Assembly (NCBI GenBank): GCA_029884035.1
Contig: JAOUIM010000208.1
Coordinates: 1 to 6,628 of the forward strand
DNA length: 6,628 bases
From: Aquincola sp.
GTDB lineage: Bacteria; Pseudomonadota; Gammaproteobacteria; Burkholderiales; Burkholderiaceae_C
Direction of reading: 5' to 3'
The position numbers and the translations under genes were made by a program. Below, piece by piece: positions 1-6,628 of this stretch (within the stretch, counting starts at the first letter, position 1; each line of letters opens with the position of its first letter). The notes beneath the pieces are model-generated. The model saw only the letters and a program-made list of their open reading frames with translations, ran no database searches and was not told where the DNA came from.

Positions 1-1
1 C

Positions 2-511
2 CGAACGGTAAGCTTCCGCCGGTGGGTGCACGAAATCAGCCCGCTGCTCGATCGCGAGATGACGCAAGACATGCCGACGCACGATGTCGAGATCGAGAAC
101 CCGCTGGAGCGCACCACGGTTCGGCAGATCGACGGCGGCCCCGACCTGGTGCCGGATGCGCGCGCCGGGCATGTCGGGCTGTACCGCGACCCAAAGGCGC
201 TGGCCGCGGTCGAGCACTACTACAAGAACAAGATGCCGCAGGCGATGCACGAGCGCGGCGCGATCGTGCTCGACCCAGTGCTCGCCGTAGGCAACGGTGC
301 GATGGTCGCGATCGACCGGCTGGAGGGGGCCGGTCCGCGCTCGATCCGGTTCGTCCGCCTGATCACCTACCTGAAAGGGATCAAGACGCTGCACGACGCC
401 CACCCCGACCTGCCCGTGTGCACCTGCGCAGTCGACCGCGGGCTGGACGATCACGGCCACGTCCGGTCGGGGCTGGGCGATGCCGGCGACCACGTCTTCG
501 GCACCAAGTAG
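2..511 (+). CDS. upp: Uracil phosphoribosyltransferase-like protein, 5'-partial, probably impaired
   Basis: Uracil phosphoribosyltransferase makes UMP from uracil and PRPP in the cytoplasm (pyrimidine salvage). The frame is open to the left edge; its first residues (TVSFRRWVHEISPLL) align with the family's early 'FREL..E...LL' region, so the true start, about 25 codons earlier, is outside the window. A GTG at 26 is an internal codon. Family landmarks are VEIENPL, HVGLYRDP, the PRPP-loop equivalent LDPVLAVGNGA, the DRGLDDHG segment and the C-terminal SGLGDAGDHVFGTK. Several are abnormal. Between DLVP and DARAGH about 17 residues are missing, including the conserved ILRAG(L/I)GM loop that contacts pyrophosphate. 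The usual DPMLATG is DPVLAVG, APEG is YLKG, and the uracil-site GYI.PGLGDAGDR is GHVRSGLGDAGDH. The open frame argues against an old pseudogene, but the changes predict poor or absent activity. Family assignment is firm from recalled homologues; loss of function is inference. The mannosyltransferase gene follows after 21 bases on the same strand. Confidence 0.85.
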   Translation, partial: RTVSFRRWVHEISPLLDREMTQDMPTHDVEIENPLERTTVRQIDGGPDLVPDARAGHVGLYRDPKALAAVEHYYKNKMPQAMHERGAIVLDPVLAVGNGAMVAIDRLEGAGPRSIRFVRLITYLKGIKTLHDAHPDLPVCTCAVDRGLDDHGHVRSGLGDAGDHVFGTK

Positions 512-532
512 CCAGAGACGGGGTCGCCGCGC

Positions 533-1936
533 TTGGCTGCTTTCCTGTTCTCGCCCGTCGCCACCGGTGTCCGCTGGCAGCGCGCGGCGCCGTGGCTGAT
601 CGTCACGCTGGCGTTCGCGCTTCACGCGGCCTGGTTCCGCCATCCGCTGCAGGTCGTGTTCGACGAGATCTACTTCCCGCGCTTTGCGCTCGCGTACCTG
701 GACGGCAGCTGGTACTTCGACCTGCACCCGCCCCTGGCCAAGCTACTGCTCGGCGGCACCGCCTGGCTGCTCGGGCTCGACCCGTCGTTCAGCTACGCCA
801 CCAACGGGCTGCCGTTTCCCGATCCTTCGTATGCGCTGCTGCGTCTGCCGGTGCATGCGACCGGCGTGCTGCTTCCGCTGGTGCTGTACGGCATCGCGCG
901 CGAGCTGCAGCTATCGGTGTTCGCGGCCACCGTGGTCGGGCTGCTGGCCGCCCTCGACAACGCGCTGCTGGTGATTACGCGCATTGCGGTCACCGACGGC
1001 TTCCTGTTGCTGTTCGGCTTCGCCGCGCTGTGGGCCTACCTGCGCCACCGGCGGACCGGATCTTGGATGCTGCTTGGCGCGGCCGCACTGCTGGCCGGCG
1101 CTGCGCTCGCCGTCAAGTGGACCGGATTGTCGTTCGTCGGGCTGATCGGTGTGCTGGAGGGAGTGCGGCTGCTGCGCGAGCGGCGCCTGGCTGGGCTGGC
1201 GCGGCTCGCGCTAGTGGCCCTGCTGCCAGCAGCGGTGTACGTGGGCAGCTTCGCAGCGCATTTCGCGCTGCTGGACCGCGTGGGCCGGGAAGCGCCGACC
1301 GGGTTGAGCCCGGCGTTCCTGGCCACGCTGCAGGGCACGCCGCAGGCGGCCGATCCGAACCAGCGGCGCGCCGGGTTCGTCGAGCGGCTGGTCGAAATCC
1401 ACCAGGTGATCGCCAACACCCAGCGCACCCTGGCCGCGCGCCACCAGTACGCCAGCCGCTGGTACGACTGGCCGTTCATGATGCGTTCGGTCGACTACTG
1501 GGCGCAGTACCACGAGAACTCGCTGTCGCGCATCTTCCTGATCGGCAATCCGGCGGTGTGGTGGGCCACCGGCTACGCGATCCTCTACCTGCTGGTGAAC
1601 TTCGTGCCGAAGGTGCCTGCGCTGCTCGCGCGCTCGCAGCCGCCGCCGGCGCGATTCCCGGAACTGCTGGTGGTCGGCAGCTACCTGGCGAACATGCTGC
1701 CGTTCGTCCCGATCACGCGCGTGATGTTCCTGTATCACTACCTGACGGCGCTGTGCTTCGCGCTGCTCGGTCTTGGGCTGCTGATCGACCGCTGCGGCCG
1801 CCACGCGCGCTGGGTGGGCATTGCGTTGCTGGTGCTGGCGGTGACCGCGTTCCTGTACTTCGCGCCGCTCAGCTACGGGCTGCCGCTGACGCGCGAGGCG
1901 TTCGACGCCCGCTTCTGGTTGAAGGGCTGGAAATGA
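533..1936 (+). CDS. PMT/GT39-family polyprenyl-phosphate-mannose:protein mannosyltransferase-like membrane glycosyltransferase
   Basis: This family of inner-membrane GT-C enzymes moves a hexose, typically mannose, from a polyprenyl-phosphate carrier to Ser/Thr of exported proteins. The 467-residue product has about eleven hydrophobic segments, starting near residues 19-35. Recognisable PMT features: the Asp-Glu pair in the first outside loop (VVFDEIYFP, D44-E45), LHPPLAKLL (64-72), ITRIAVTDGFLL (148-159, the R..L.D-like motif), AVKWTGLS (193-200), a large loop (about 246-340) with SRWYDWPFMMRSVDYW (308-323), then GNPAVWW (338-344) and RVMFLYHYLTAL (396-407) of the C-terminal four-helix PMT domain. 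Length is near that of bacterial members. The chosen start is TTG at 533, preceded by a weak purine-rich stretch (AGAGACGGGG); no ATG or GTG lies in frame between the upstream stop and the first helix. A GTG at residue 42 would remove helix 1. The gene follows the uracil phosphoribosyltransferase-like gene by 21 bases, so they may be cotranscribed. The donor sugar cannot be read from sequence; mannose is the family default. Confidence 0.9.
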   Translation: MAAFLFSPVATGVRWQRAAPWLIVTLAFALHAAWFRHPLQVVFDEIYFPRFALAYLDGSWYFDLHPPLAKLLLGGTAWLLGLDPSFSYATNGLPFPDPSYALLRLPVHATGVLLPLVLYGIARELQLSVFAATVVGLLAALDNALLVITRIAVTDGFLLLFGFAALWAYLRHRRTGSWMLLGAAALLAGAALAVKWTGLSFVGLIGVLEGVRLLRERRLAGLARLALVALLPAAVYVGSFAAHFALLDRVGREAPTGLSPAFLATLQGTPQAADPNQRRAGFVERLVEIHQVIANTQRTLAARHQYASRWYDWPFMMRSVDYWAQYHENSLSRIFLIGNPAVWWATGYAILYLLVNFVPKVPALLARSQPPPARFPELLVVGSYLANMLPFVPITRVMFLYHYLTALCFALLGLGLLIDRCGRHARWVGIALLVLAVTAFLYFAPLSYGLPLTREAFDARFWLKGWK

Positions 1937-1937
1937 G

Positions 1938-1950
1938 TGGCAGGCGATGT
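1938..1950 (+). repeat. 13-bp direct repeat, copy 1
   Basis: TGGCAGGCGATGT occurs here, just after the mannosyltransferase stop codon, and again in the same orientation at 4442-4454. The two copies bracket the IS3 fragment and the whole three-gene minus-strand operon. The match ends exactly at 13 bases on both sides. In a GC-rich window of this size one such match could arise by chance, so a role as recombination site or duplication is only a possibility. Confidence 0.35.
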
Positions 1951-1972
1951 GCGACGCGCCGGAGCGCGTCGC
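1951..1972 (+). terminator. Perfect 9-bp GC-rich hairpin downstream of the mannosyltransferase gene
   Basis: The arms GCGACGCGC (1951-1959) and GCGCGTCGC (1964-1972) are exact reverse complements around a CGGA loop. The hairpin starts 14 bases after the stop codon. No T run follows on the + strand, so it is not a textbook intrinsic terminator. It may be a U-less terminator or an RNA 3'-end stabiliser. It would also fold in any minus-strand transcript reading through from the convergent operon. Confidence 0.55.
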
Positions 1973-2096
1973 GTAGAGCCCAGAATATCGGCTGCCATTG
2001 TCCACGCCGCTTCCACGAAGTTCGGCTTGCGGTGCCGCCGGTGATTCGTGGTGCGTAGTTCTAGAGTCCGGTCAACCCGAGACGGGGATCGGACGG

Positions 2097-2204
2097 ATGA
2101 AGAAGCGATTCACCGAGGAACAGATCACTGGCCTTCTGCGCGAGGCCGACGCCAGATGGCCTGTCAAGGAGCTGGGCCGCCACTCGCGCCTCAGCGGTGG
2201 CAGT
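2097..2204 (+). pseudogene. IS3-type transposase OrfA, N-terminal remnant
   Basis: Starting at ATG 2097 the translation begins MKKRFTEEQITGLLREAD and continues with WPVKELGRH. This is the characteristic start of OrfA in one branch of IS3-family elements (commonly MKKRFTEEQI.G.L.EA..G.PVKELCRKHG.S), the helix-turn-helix part that binds the element's ends. Similarity fades after about residue 36; the frame then runs on to 2318 but is antisense to the end of the GtrA-family gene and no longer resembles OrfA. No OrfB (DDE catalytic) sequence is present, so this cannot transpose alone. Bases 1973-2096 contain nothing else I recognise and may include the left end of the old element. The element either inserted and was then deleted, or was truncated when the neighbouring operon arrived. 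Family assignment rests on remembered sequence similarity. Confidence 0.8.
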
Positions 2205-2230
2205 CCTGCGGCGGACTCGCATCCAACCTG

Positions 2231-2632
2231 TCACATCGGCTGGCTGACACTCGTGGCGCTGCGTGGGGGATCGGAAAAAACCAGGTGCTTGAAGCCGAAA
2301 TACGTCAGCAAGGAGTAGGGCAGCACGCCGAGAGTTTGTGCCACGTAGCTGTTCACTTCAAAGCTACTCACGGCCGCCATCACCAGGGCCAAGTTCAGGC
2401 CATAGGCTGCCAGTACGACCCCACAAAATTTCCAGACTGCGGTGAGGGAAGGTCCTTGAAATCGAAACGTCCATCTGCGATTGAGCGCGAAGCTGATGAT
2501 CAGACCGAAGCCGTAGCCAATCAAGTTGGCCCATGCGTCGCCAAGCGAGAGGGTCCACTTCATCGCGAAGATCACGCCCAACGCAACAAGCGTGTTGATC
2601 AGGCCGACGACTGCGAAGCGCAGGACTCTCAA
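2231..2632 (-). CDS. GtrA-family four-helix membrane protein (putative polyprenyl-phosphate-sugar translocation)
   Basis: GtrA-family proteins are small inner-membrane proteins linked with moving polyprenyl-phosphate-linked sugars, or helping the partner glycosyltransferase, in O-antigen and wall-glycan modification. With the TTG start at 2632 the product has 133 residues, typical for the family. It starts RVLRFAVVGLINTLV (family pattern RF..VG..NT), has four hydrophobic segments (roughly 6-24, 34-50, 66-88, 96-118), and carries the signature SFALNRRWTFRF (47-58) after helix 2. Two facts support this start: the TTG overlaps the upstream methyltransferase stop in a TTGA, as in translational coupling, and AAAGGA (2646-2641) lies 8 bases ahead. 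The frame is open back to an ATG at 2752, but that would overlap the methyltransferase by about 124 bases and add a tail unlike GtrA. It is the last gene of the operon and ends next to the IS3 fragment. No clear terminator follows. Confidence 0.88.
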   Translation of the reverse strand: MRVLRFAVVGLINTLVALGVIFAMKWTLSLGDAWANLIGYGFGLIISFALNRRWTFRFQGPSLTAVWKFCGVVLAAYGLNLALVMAAVSSFEVNSYVAQTLGVLPYSLLTYFGFKHLVFSDPPRSATSVSQPM

Positions 2633-3333
2633 GCGGCCGGTCCTTTGGTGCCGGAGGCACTGTATTGCGCTCCGAGCGGGCACCAGGCCAGCGCTGCCTC
2701 CGCAGGCCGCAGCGCCCTCAATGAGTGAGGAAAGAACAAGCGAAAGCGGCACTCGACGCGGTCAAAACCTGCCTGCGCCATTCGGCGGCGCATTCGGCCA
2801 TTGGGGATAAGTACTGCGTTCTCGTCAAACGGGCAGTTGCGGACCGCCCGCAGCGTGAGAGGGTTCCACGGGTTGTGTTCAAAGACGAACAGCCGACCCC
2901 CAGGCCGCAGCACGCGCAGGAGTTCCCTCAGCAGCGGCACGTGCATTTGCATTGGGATATGGTGGAAGACGCAAGCCGCCAATGCCAGATCGACGCTGGC
3001 GTCGTCCAGCGGAATGTGCTCGCCGTCGAATGAGCGGAAGTCCGCTGCACCGGGAAAGCGGGCACGAGCCACCTCCAGACTCTTCTCAGAGACGTCTATC
3101 GCTATCAGCGAAGACGAAGCGAAGAACTCGCGCAGGTGGGGTACCGAAGCGCCTACGCCGCAGCCGAAGTCGAGAATGTCTCTTGGCGTCGTCTTGAGGC
3201 CCTGCAACGCACAGGCGATGTCGCGGACCTTGTAGCGCGCAAAGAACTCCGGTGTCTCCCCGCTCGCAGCAATGTTCGCAGCATGAAGCTCCCGATACTC
3301 GTCGGCGAAGTTGTCAAACTCGGCCTTATCCAT
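2629..3333 (-). CDS. Class I SAM-dependent methyltransferase (Methyltransf_11/25 type)
   Basis: This is a 234-residue soluble protein with a Rossmann-like methyltransferase fold. SAM-binding motif I is ILDFGCGVGAS (53-63), the acidic ribose-binding position lies in LIAIDVS (76-82), a motif II-like stretch is FRSFDGEHIPL (99-109), and VFHHIP (122-127) and LRVLRPGGRLFVFEH (139-153) follow. No membrane segment or signal peptide is seen. The substrate is unknown. Its place between a polyprenyl-phosphate glycosyltransferase and a GtrA protein suggests a sugar, a lipid-linked sugar or the carrier lipid, but that is inference from context. The ATG at 3333 overlaps the end of the glycosyltransferase gene by 8 bases, and the stop overlaps the TTG start of the GtrA-family gene by 4. 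The alternative role, small-molecule or quinone methylation, cannot be excluded because this fold class is very broad. Confidence 0.88.
   Translation of the reverse strand: MDKAEFDNFADEYRELHAANIAASGETPEFFARYKVRDIACALQGLKTTPRDILDFGCGVGASVPHLREFFASSSLIAIDVSEKSLEVARARFPGAADFRSFDGEHIPLDDASVDLALAACVFHHIPMQMHVPLLRELLRVLRPGGRLFVFEHNPWNPLTLRAVRNCPFDENAVLIPNGRMRRRMAQAGFDRVECRFRLFFPHSLRALRPAEAALAWCPLGAQYSASGTKGPAA
2641..2646 (-). promoter_or_regulatory. Ribosome binding site of the GtrA-family gene
   Basis: AAAGGA on the minus strand, 8 bases before the TTG start at 2632 and inside the end of the methyltransferase gene. It decides the start against the longer open frame. Confidence 0.6.
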
Positions 3334-4306
3334 ACGACGCCGGAGCAGATCCTTCTGCCGGTACGCCCGCCATTGCCTCGATCAGATAGCGCGGCCTGGC
3401 TTTGACCTCTGTGTAGATCTTGCCGAGGTACTCACCCATGACGCCCAGGCACAATATCTGCACGCCTCCGACGAAGTAGAGTGGTAGGACCGTGGAGGCC
3501 CAACCTGGAACCGCTTCACCCGTGAAGAAGCGAGCCCAGAGCACCCAGGCCGTCATCACCAACGTCGCCGCGAACACGAGAAAGCCGGTGGCCGTGATCA
3601 TGCGAAGCGGAGTCACGGAAAACGAAGTGATGCCCTCCAGCGCGAAGGCAATCATCTTCCTCAATGGGTATTTCGACGTTCCAGCGAACCGGTCCCCGCG
3701 GTCGTACTCGACGATCGCCGTGCGAAAGCCCAGCGTAGGAATGATCCCACGCAGGAACAGGTTCACTTCGCGGTAGGAAGCGAAGGCCTCGACGGCACGT
3801 CTGCTCATTAGCCGGAAGTCGGCGTGATGCCGGATCGATTCGGCCCCCAGCCAATTCATCAGCCGATAGAAGACTTCTGCCGTCTGTCGCTTGAAGAAAG
3901 TGTCCTTTTCCCGGCTCTTGCGGACCCCGAATACGACGTCGGCACCTTCGCGATGGCGGTCGATCATGTGCTCAATGACTGCGACGTCGTCTTGCAAGTC
4001 TGCGTCGATCGAGACCACGGCCTCCCCATCGGCGCAGAAAAGGCCGGCTACGAGTGCCTGTTGATGCCCTCGGTTCTTTGACAGCTTGACGCCGCGAATG
4101 CAATGGCTTTCCTTGCAAAGGCGCTCGATGATCTCCCATGTCTTGTCGCGGCTGCCGTCATCCACGAACCAAACGTTGCTCGTTGCATCGATCTTGCCGG
4201 CCTGCACCAGCGATTCCAGCAACGACTGCAAGCGCGCAGCGGTTTCTGCAAGAACTTCCTGTTCGTTGAAGCAGGGGACAACGACGGACAACCTGGGCCG
4301 TGACAA
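3326..4306 (-). CDS. GT2-family polyprenyl-phosphate glycosyltransferase (DPM1/GtrB-like) with two C-terminal membrane helices
   Basis: Enzymes of this type transfer a hexose from a nucleotide sugar to a polyprenyl phosphate on the cytoplasmic face of the inner membrane, giving the donor used by GT-C enzymes outside. The 326-residue protein has a GT-A domain (about 1-230): LSVVVPCFNEQEVL (6-19), FVDDGSRDKTW (47-57), LSKNRGHQQAL (75-85, the usual KLS.N.G...A), the metal-binding SIDADLQDD (99-107), HADFRLMSRRA (161-171) and R..GTSKYPL (207-215). Two membrane segments follow (about 236-258 and 271-294), then GEYLGKIYTEVKARPRYL (291-308), the hallmark tail of the GtrB/ArnC-like branch. Length is normal. 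The start is TTG 4306 with GGGAGGA five bases ahead; no ATG is near. It heads the three-gene operon. Glucose, mannose, galactose or GlcNAc are all possible substrates; the sequence alone does not decide. Confidence 0.93.
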   Translation of the reverse strand: MSRPRLSVVVPCFNEQEVLAETAARLQSLLESLVQAGKIDATSNVWFVDDGSRDKTWEIIERLCKESHCIRGVKLSKNRGHQQALVAGLFCADGEAVVSIDADLQDDVAVIEHMIDRHREGADVVFGVRKSREKDTFFKRQTAEVFYRLMNWLGAESIRHHADFRLMSRRAVEAFASYREVNLFLRGIIPTLGFRTAIVEYDRGDRFAGTSKYPLRKMIAFALEGITSFSVTPLRMITATGFLVFAATLVMTAWVLWARFFTGEAVPGWASTVLPLYFVGGVQILCLGVMGEYLGKIYTEVKARPRYLIEAMAGVPAEGSAPASYG

Positions 4307-4311
4307 CTCAA

Positions 4312-4318
4312 TCCTCCC
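4312..4318 (-). promoter_or_regulatory. Strong ribosome binding site of the GT2 gene
   Basis: GGGAGGA on the minus strand, 5 bases before the TTG at 4306. It supports this non-ATG start for the first gene of the operon. Confidence 0.7.
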
Positions 4319-4441
4319 GCACTGAGCGAGTCAGCATCGGCAAAGTGTAATGACTTCGTAATTCACGGGAAACCACGAGAGCAGGGCTGCCGTGCGCGCA
4401 AAACGTCATCGACACCTAGCCGCAATTGACTGCCGCATCGC

Positions 4442-4454
4442 TGGCAGGCGATGT
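4442..4454 (+). repeat. 13-bp direct repeat, copy 2
   Basis: Exact second copy of TGGCAGGCGATGT found at 1938-1950, same orientation, upstream of the GT2 operon. See copy 1 for the caution about chance. Confidence 0.35.
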
Positions 4455-4549
4455 CCCGCGAATTGTTGAACGCGTGATGTGAGGTGGCGGTTCCTCTCGC
4501 CCGCATGTGACCACGCGGGCCCTAGCAAGCAGAGAAAGGAACCACCGAA

Positions 4550-5088
4550 ATGACGTCTCGCATGAAGCCCGCGCTGCGGGTTGTTCCGGCTGTACCGGTG
4601 CTGTTGTCGTTGAACGTCCGGGGCGTGCTCGCCGACGTGCGGCACGCCTTCCACGGGCTGTGCTGCCCGCCGACAAGCAAGTGCTGGCCGCGATGATGGA
4701 GGACGACCGGCAGGCGCTGTGCGGCGCGAAGAACATGCCCGACGCGAAGCGCCAGGCCGTGCGAGATGGCAGCACGCGAAGCAGCGTCGTGCGGGGCGGC
4801 CAATGCATCGACATTGAGCGGCTGCGCGCGCGCAGCCTGGAGCATGGGGACCTGGCATTGCATTGCCTGCCTTAACCTGTACCGCTCAGGCCGACTCGCA
4901 CGACGCTGCCACCCTGGTCTCGATGGCCGCGGGCGTGTCCACGCGCCGCTATGCTGGCACGCTCGACGCGCTGCCCAGTACACCGAGCGATCGAGCTGAA
5001 CCTCCAAGAGCGCGGTGTTGCGGCGCTGCGTGGCGCTGACGCAGGCGAATTGCGCGAGTGGACTGCGTACATCGCCACAGTGCACTGA
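4550..5088 (+). pseudogene. IS256/mutator-type transposase, N-terminal remnant with several frameshifts
   Basis: A normal start is preserved: AAAGGA at 4535-4540, nine bases before ATG 4550. Reading successive frames recovers one ordered protein. Frame 1 (4550 to about 4663) gives ALRVVPAVPVLLSLNVRGVL and DVRHAFHGLC. Frame 2 (4669-4875) gives DKQVLAAMMEDDRQALCG, DGSTRSSVVRGGQ and RLRARSLEHGDLAL. Frame 3 (about 4869-5000) gives AATLVSMAAGVSTRRYAG and TLDALP. Frame 4 (from 5009) gives SAVLRRCVALTQA, and a further shift gives ELREW (5047-5061). These pieces match in order the N-terminal region of a proteobacterial IS256-like transposase subgroup (MME.DR..LCGP, G.S.S.V..GG, RARS..G.ELAL, AAGVSTRRY, KSAVSRRFVA) as I remember it. 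At least four frame changes and internal stops make it dead, and the DDE catalytic domain is absent after about 5088. The order of the matches across frames is the main evidence; no single frame would reveal it. Confidence 0.75.
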
Positions 5089-5416
5089 GTCAGGGCTGAA
5101 TGGGTCTTGGGCGGGTCCACGTGTCTGTCCGCGACAACCCCAGCTCCGCGATGAGGAGATGCAGCAACACAAGCCGTTGCGGGAGATCGCTGGCCTTAAG
5201 TGAGACTTCAGCAACCTTGCGCCCTGTATCAAACGTAAGAATCGTGACACAAATGGCGTCTTTGCCCATTTTTGGGGCTAGCCTGCGGCTGTGGCTGGTC
5301 GTTCCGTGACGCTTTTCACGCTCATCGAACCGCCAAGTGAGTCTGCCCGCGTTGCTCTCGCGGGATTGCACCGGACTCGTGTGCATCAACACTTCAATTG
5401 GCAGGAGAACAAATCG
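5089..5416. other. Region without a convincing gene, upstream of the lipoprotein
   Basis: This region joins the truncated IS256-type remnant to the lipoprotein gene and must contain the latter's promoter. I see no clear -35/-10 pair. A 6-bp GC hairpin (CCCGCG 5346-5351, CGCGGG 5359-5364, loop TTGCTCT) would lie in the 5' leader. A minus-strand frame (5392-5090; an inner ATG at 5269) is open but has no ribosome site or recognised family, so it is not called as a gene. Confidence 0.5.
5403..5408 (+). promoter_or_regulatory. Ribosome binding site of the lipoprotein gene
   Basis: AGGAGA lies 8 bases before ATG 5417, followed by a typical signal peptide. This supports translation of a gene that has no stop codon inside the window. 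Confidence 0.7.

Positions 5417-6628
<1,212 letters not shown>

Larger units (their letters stand above)
4307..4549. other. Divergent spacer between the GT2 operon and the IS256-type remnant
   Basis: This 243-base spacer must hold the promoter of the minus-strand operon and probably the left end of the decayed IS256-type element. On the minus strand, TTTCCC and TACACT near 4372-4345 are separated by 17 bases and could be a weak sigma-70-like promoter, but the -35 matches poorly. No open frame here looks like a protein, and I could not define the IS terminal repeat. Confidence 0.35.

Noticed and set aside
1211..2005. A 264-codon minus frame antisense to the mannosyltransferase
   Set aside because: It is Arg/Gln/His-rich with no recognised motif, opposite a well-supported membrane protein gene.
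22..2058. A 678-codon + frame spanning the UPRT-like and mannosyltransferase genes
   Set aside because: It is Arg/Ala/Gly-rich low-complexity sequence with no family resemblance, and two frames with clear homology overlap it; it is a GC-driven shadow.
2202..2217. Small inverted repeat (AGTCC/GGACT) after the GtrA-family stop, as a terminator
   Set aside because: The stem is only five pairs with no T run in either direction; too weak to call.
2048..2728. A 226-codon + frame across the IS3 stub and the GtrA-family gene
   Set aside because: It is antisense to a clear GtrA-family gene and unrelated to OrfA in that frame.
2231..2752. The longer GtrA frame from ATG 2752 (173 residues)
   Set aside because: It would overlap the methyltransferase by about 124 bases and add about 40 residues unlike the family; TTG 2632 has a ribosome site and a TTGA overlap.
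4522..5250. A 242-codon minus frame opposite the IS256-type remnant
   Set aside because: It has no start signal or family resemblance, and the + strand shows ordered transposase similarity.
5090..5392. A 100-codon minus frame (inner ATG at 5269) between the IS remnant and the lipoprotein
   Set aside because: The middle part is not obviously junk, but no ribosome site, family or conserved neighbour supports it; left as an open possibility.

Overview
This is a GC-rich stretch that fits a Gram-negative proteobacterium, probably of the Burkholderiales type. That guess rests on the codon usage, a diderm-style lipoprotein and the kinds of insertion-sequence (IS) remnants present; no marker gene fixes the species. 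The window holds envelope-glycosylation genes, two decayed IS remnants, a degenerate nucleotide-salvage gene and one secreted lipoprotein that runs off the right edge.

Layout: (1) 2-511 (+) is the 3' part of a uracil phosphoribosyltransferase-like gene. It lacks an internal block of about 17 residues and has altered active-site motifs. (2) 533-1936 (+) is a complete GT39/PMT-type polyprenyl-phosphate-mannose:protein mannosyltransferase-like membrane enzyme, followed by a perfect 9-bp hairpin. (3) 2097-2204 (+) is the first 36 codons of an IS3-type transposase OrfA, cut off by the end of the next operon. (4) 4306-2231 (-) is a tight three-gene operon: a GT2 polyprenyl-phosphate glycosyltransferase with two C-terminal membrane helices, a class I SAM-dependent methyltransferase, and a GtrA-family membrane protein. 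The genes overlap by 8 and 4 bases. (5) 4550-5088 (+) is a frameshifted, truncated N-terminal piece of an IS256/mutator-type transposase. (6) 5089-5416 has no convincing gene. (7) 5417-6628 (+) is a lipoprotein, open at the right edge, whose C-terminal part is an uninterrupted Ser-Pro dipeptide tract of at least 99 residues encoded by a hexanucleotide repeat.

Working model (inference): the GT2 enzyme charges a polyprenyl phosphate with a hexose, the GtrA protein helps move it across the inner membrane, and a GT-C enzyme such as the convergent PMT transfers the sugar to protein or another envelope acceptor. The methyltransferase may modify the sugar or lipid. The Ser-Pro tail of the lipoprotein is the kind of extended, hydroxyl-rich segment that protein O-glycosylation often targets, so donor synthesis, translocation, transfer and a possible acceptor may sit within 6.6 kb. 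The three-gene operon looks lower in GC than the PMT gene and lies between two IS remnants, so it may have been acquired separately.
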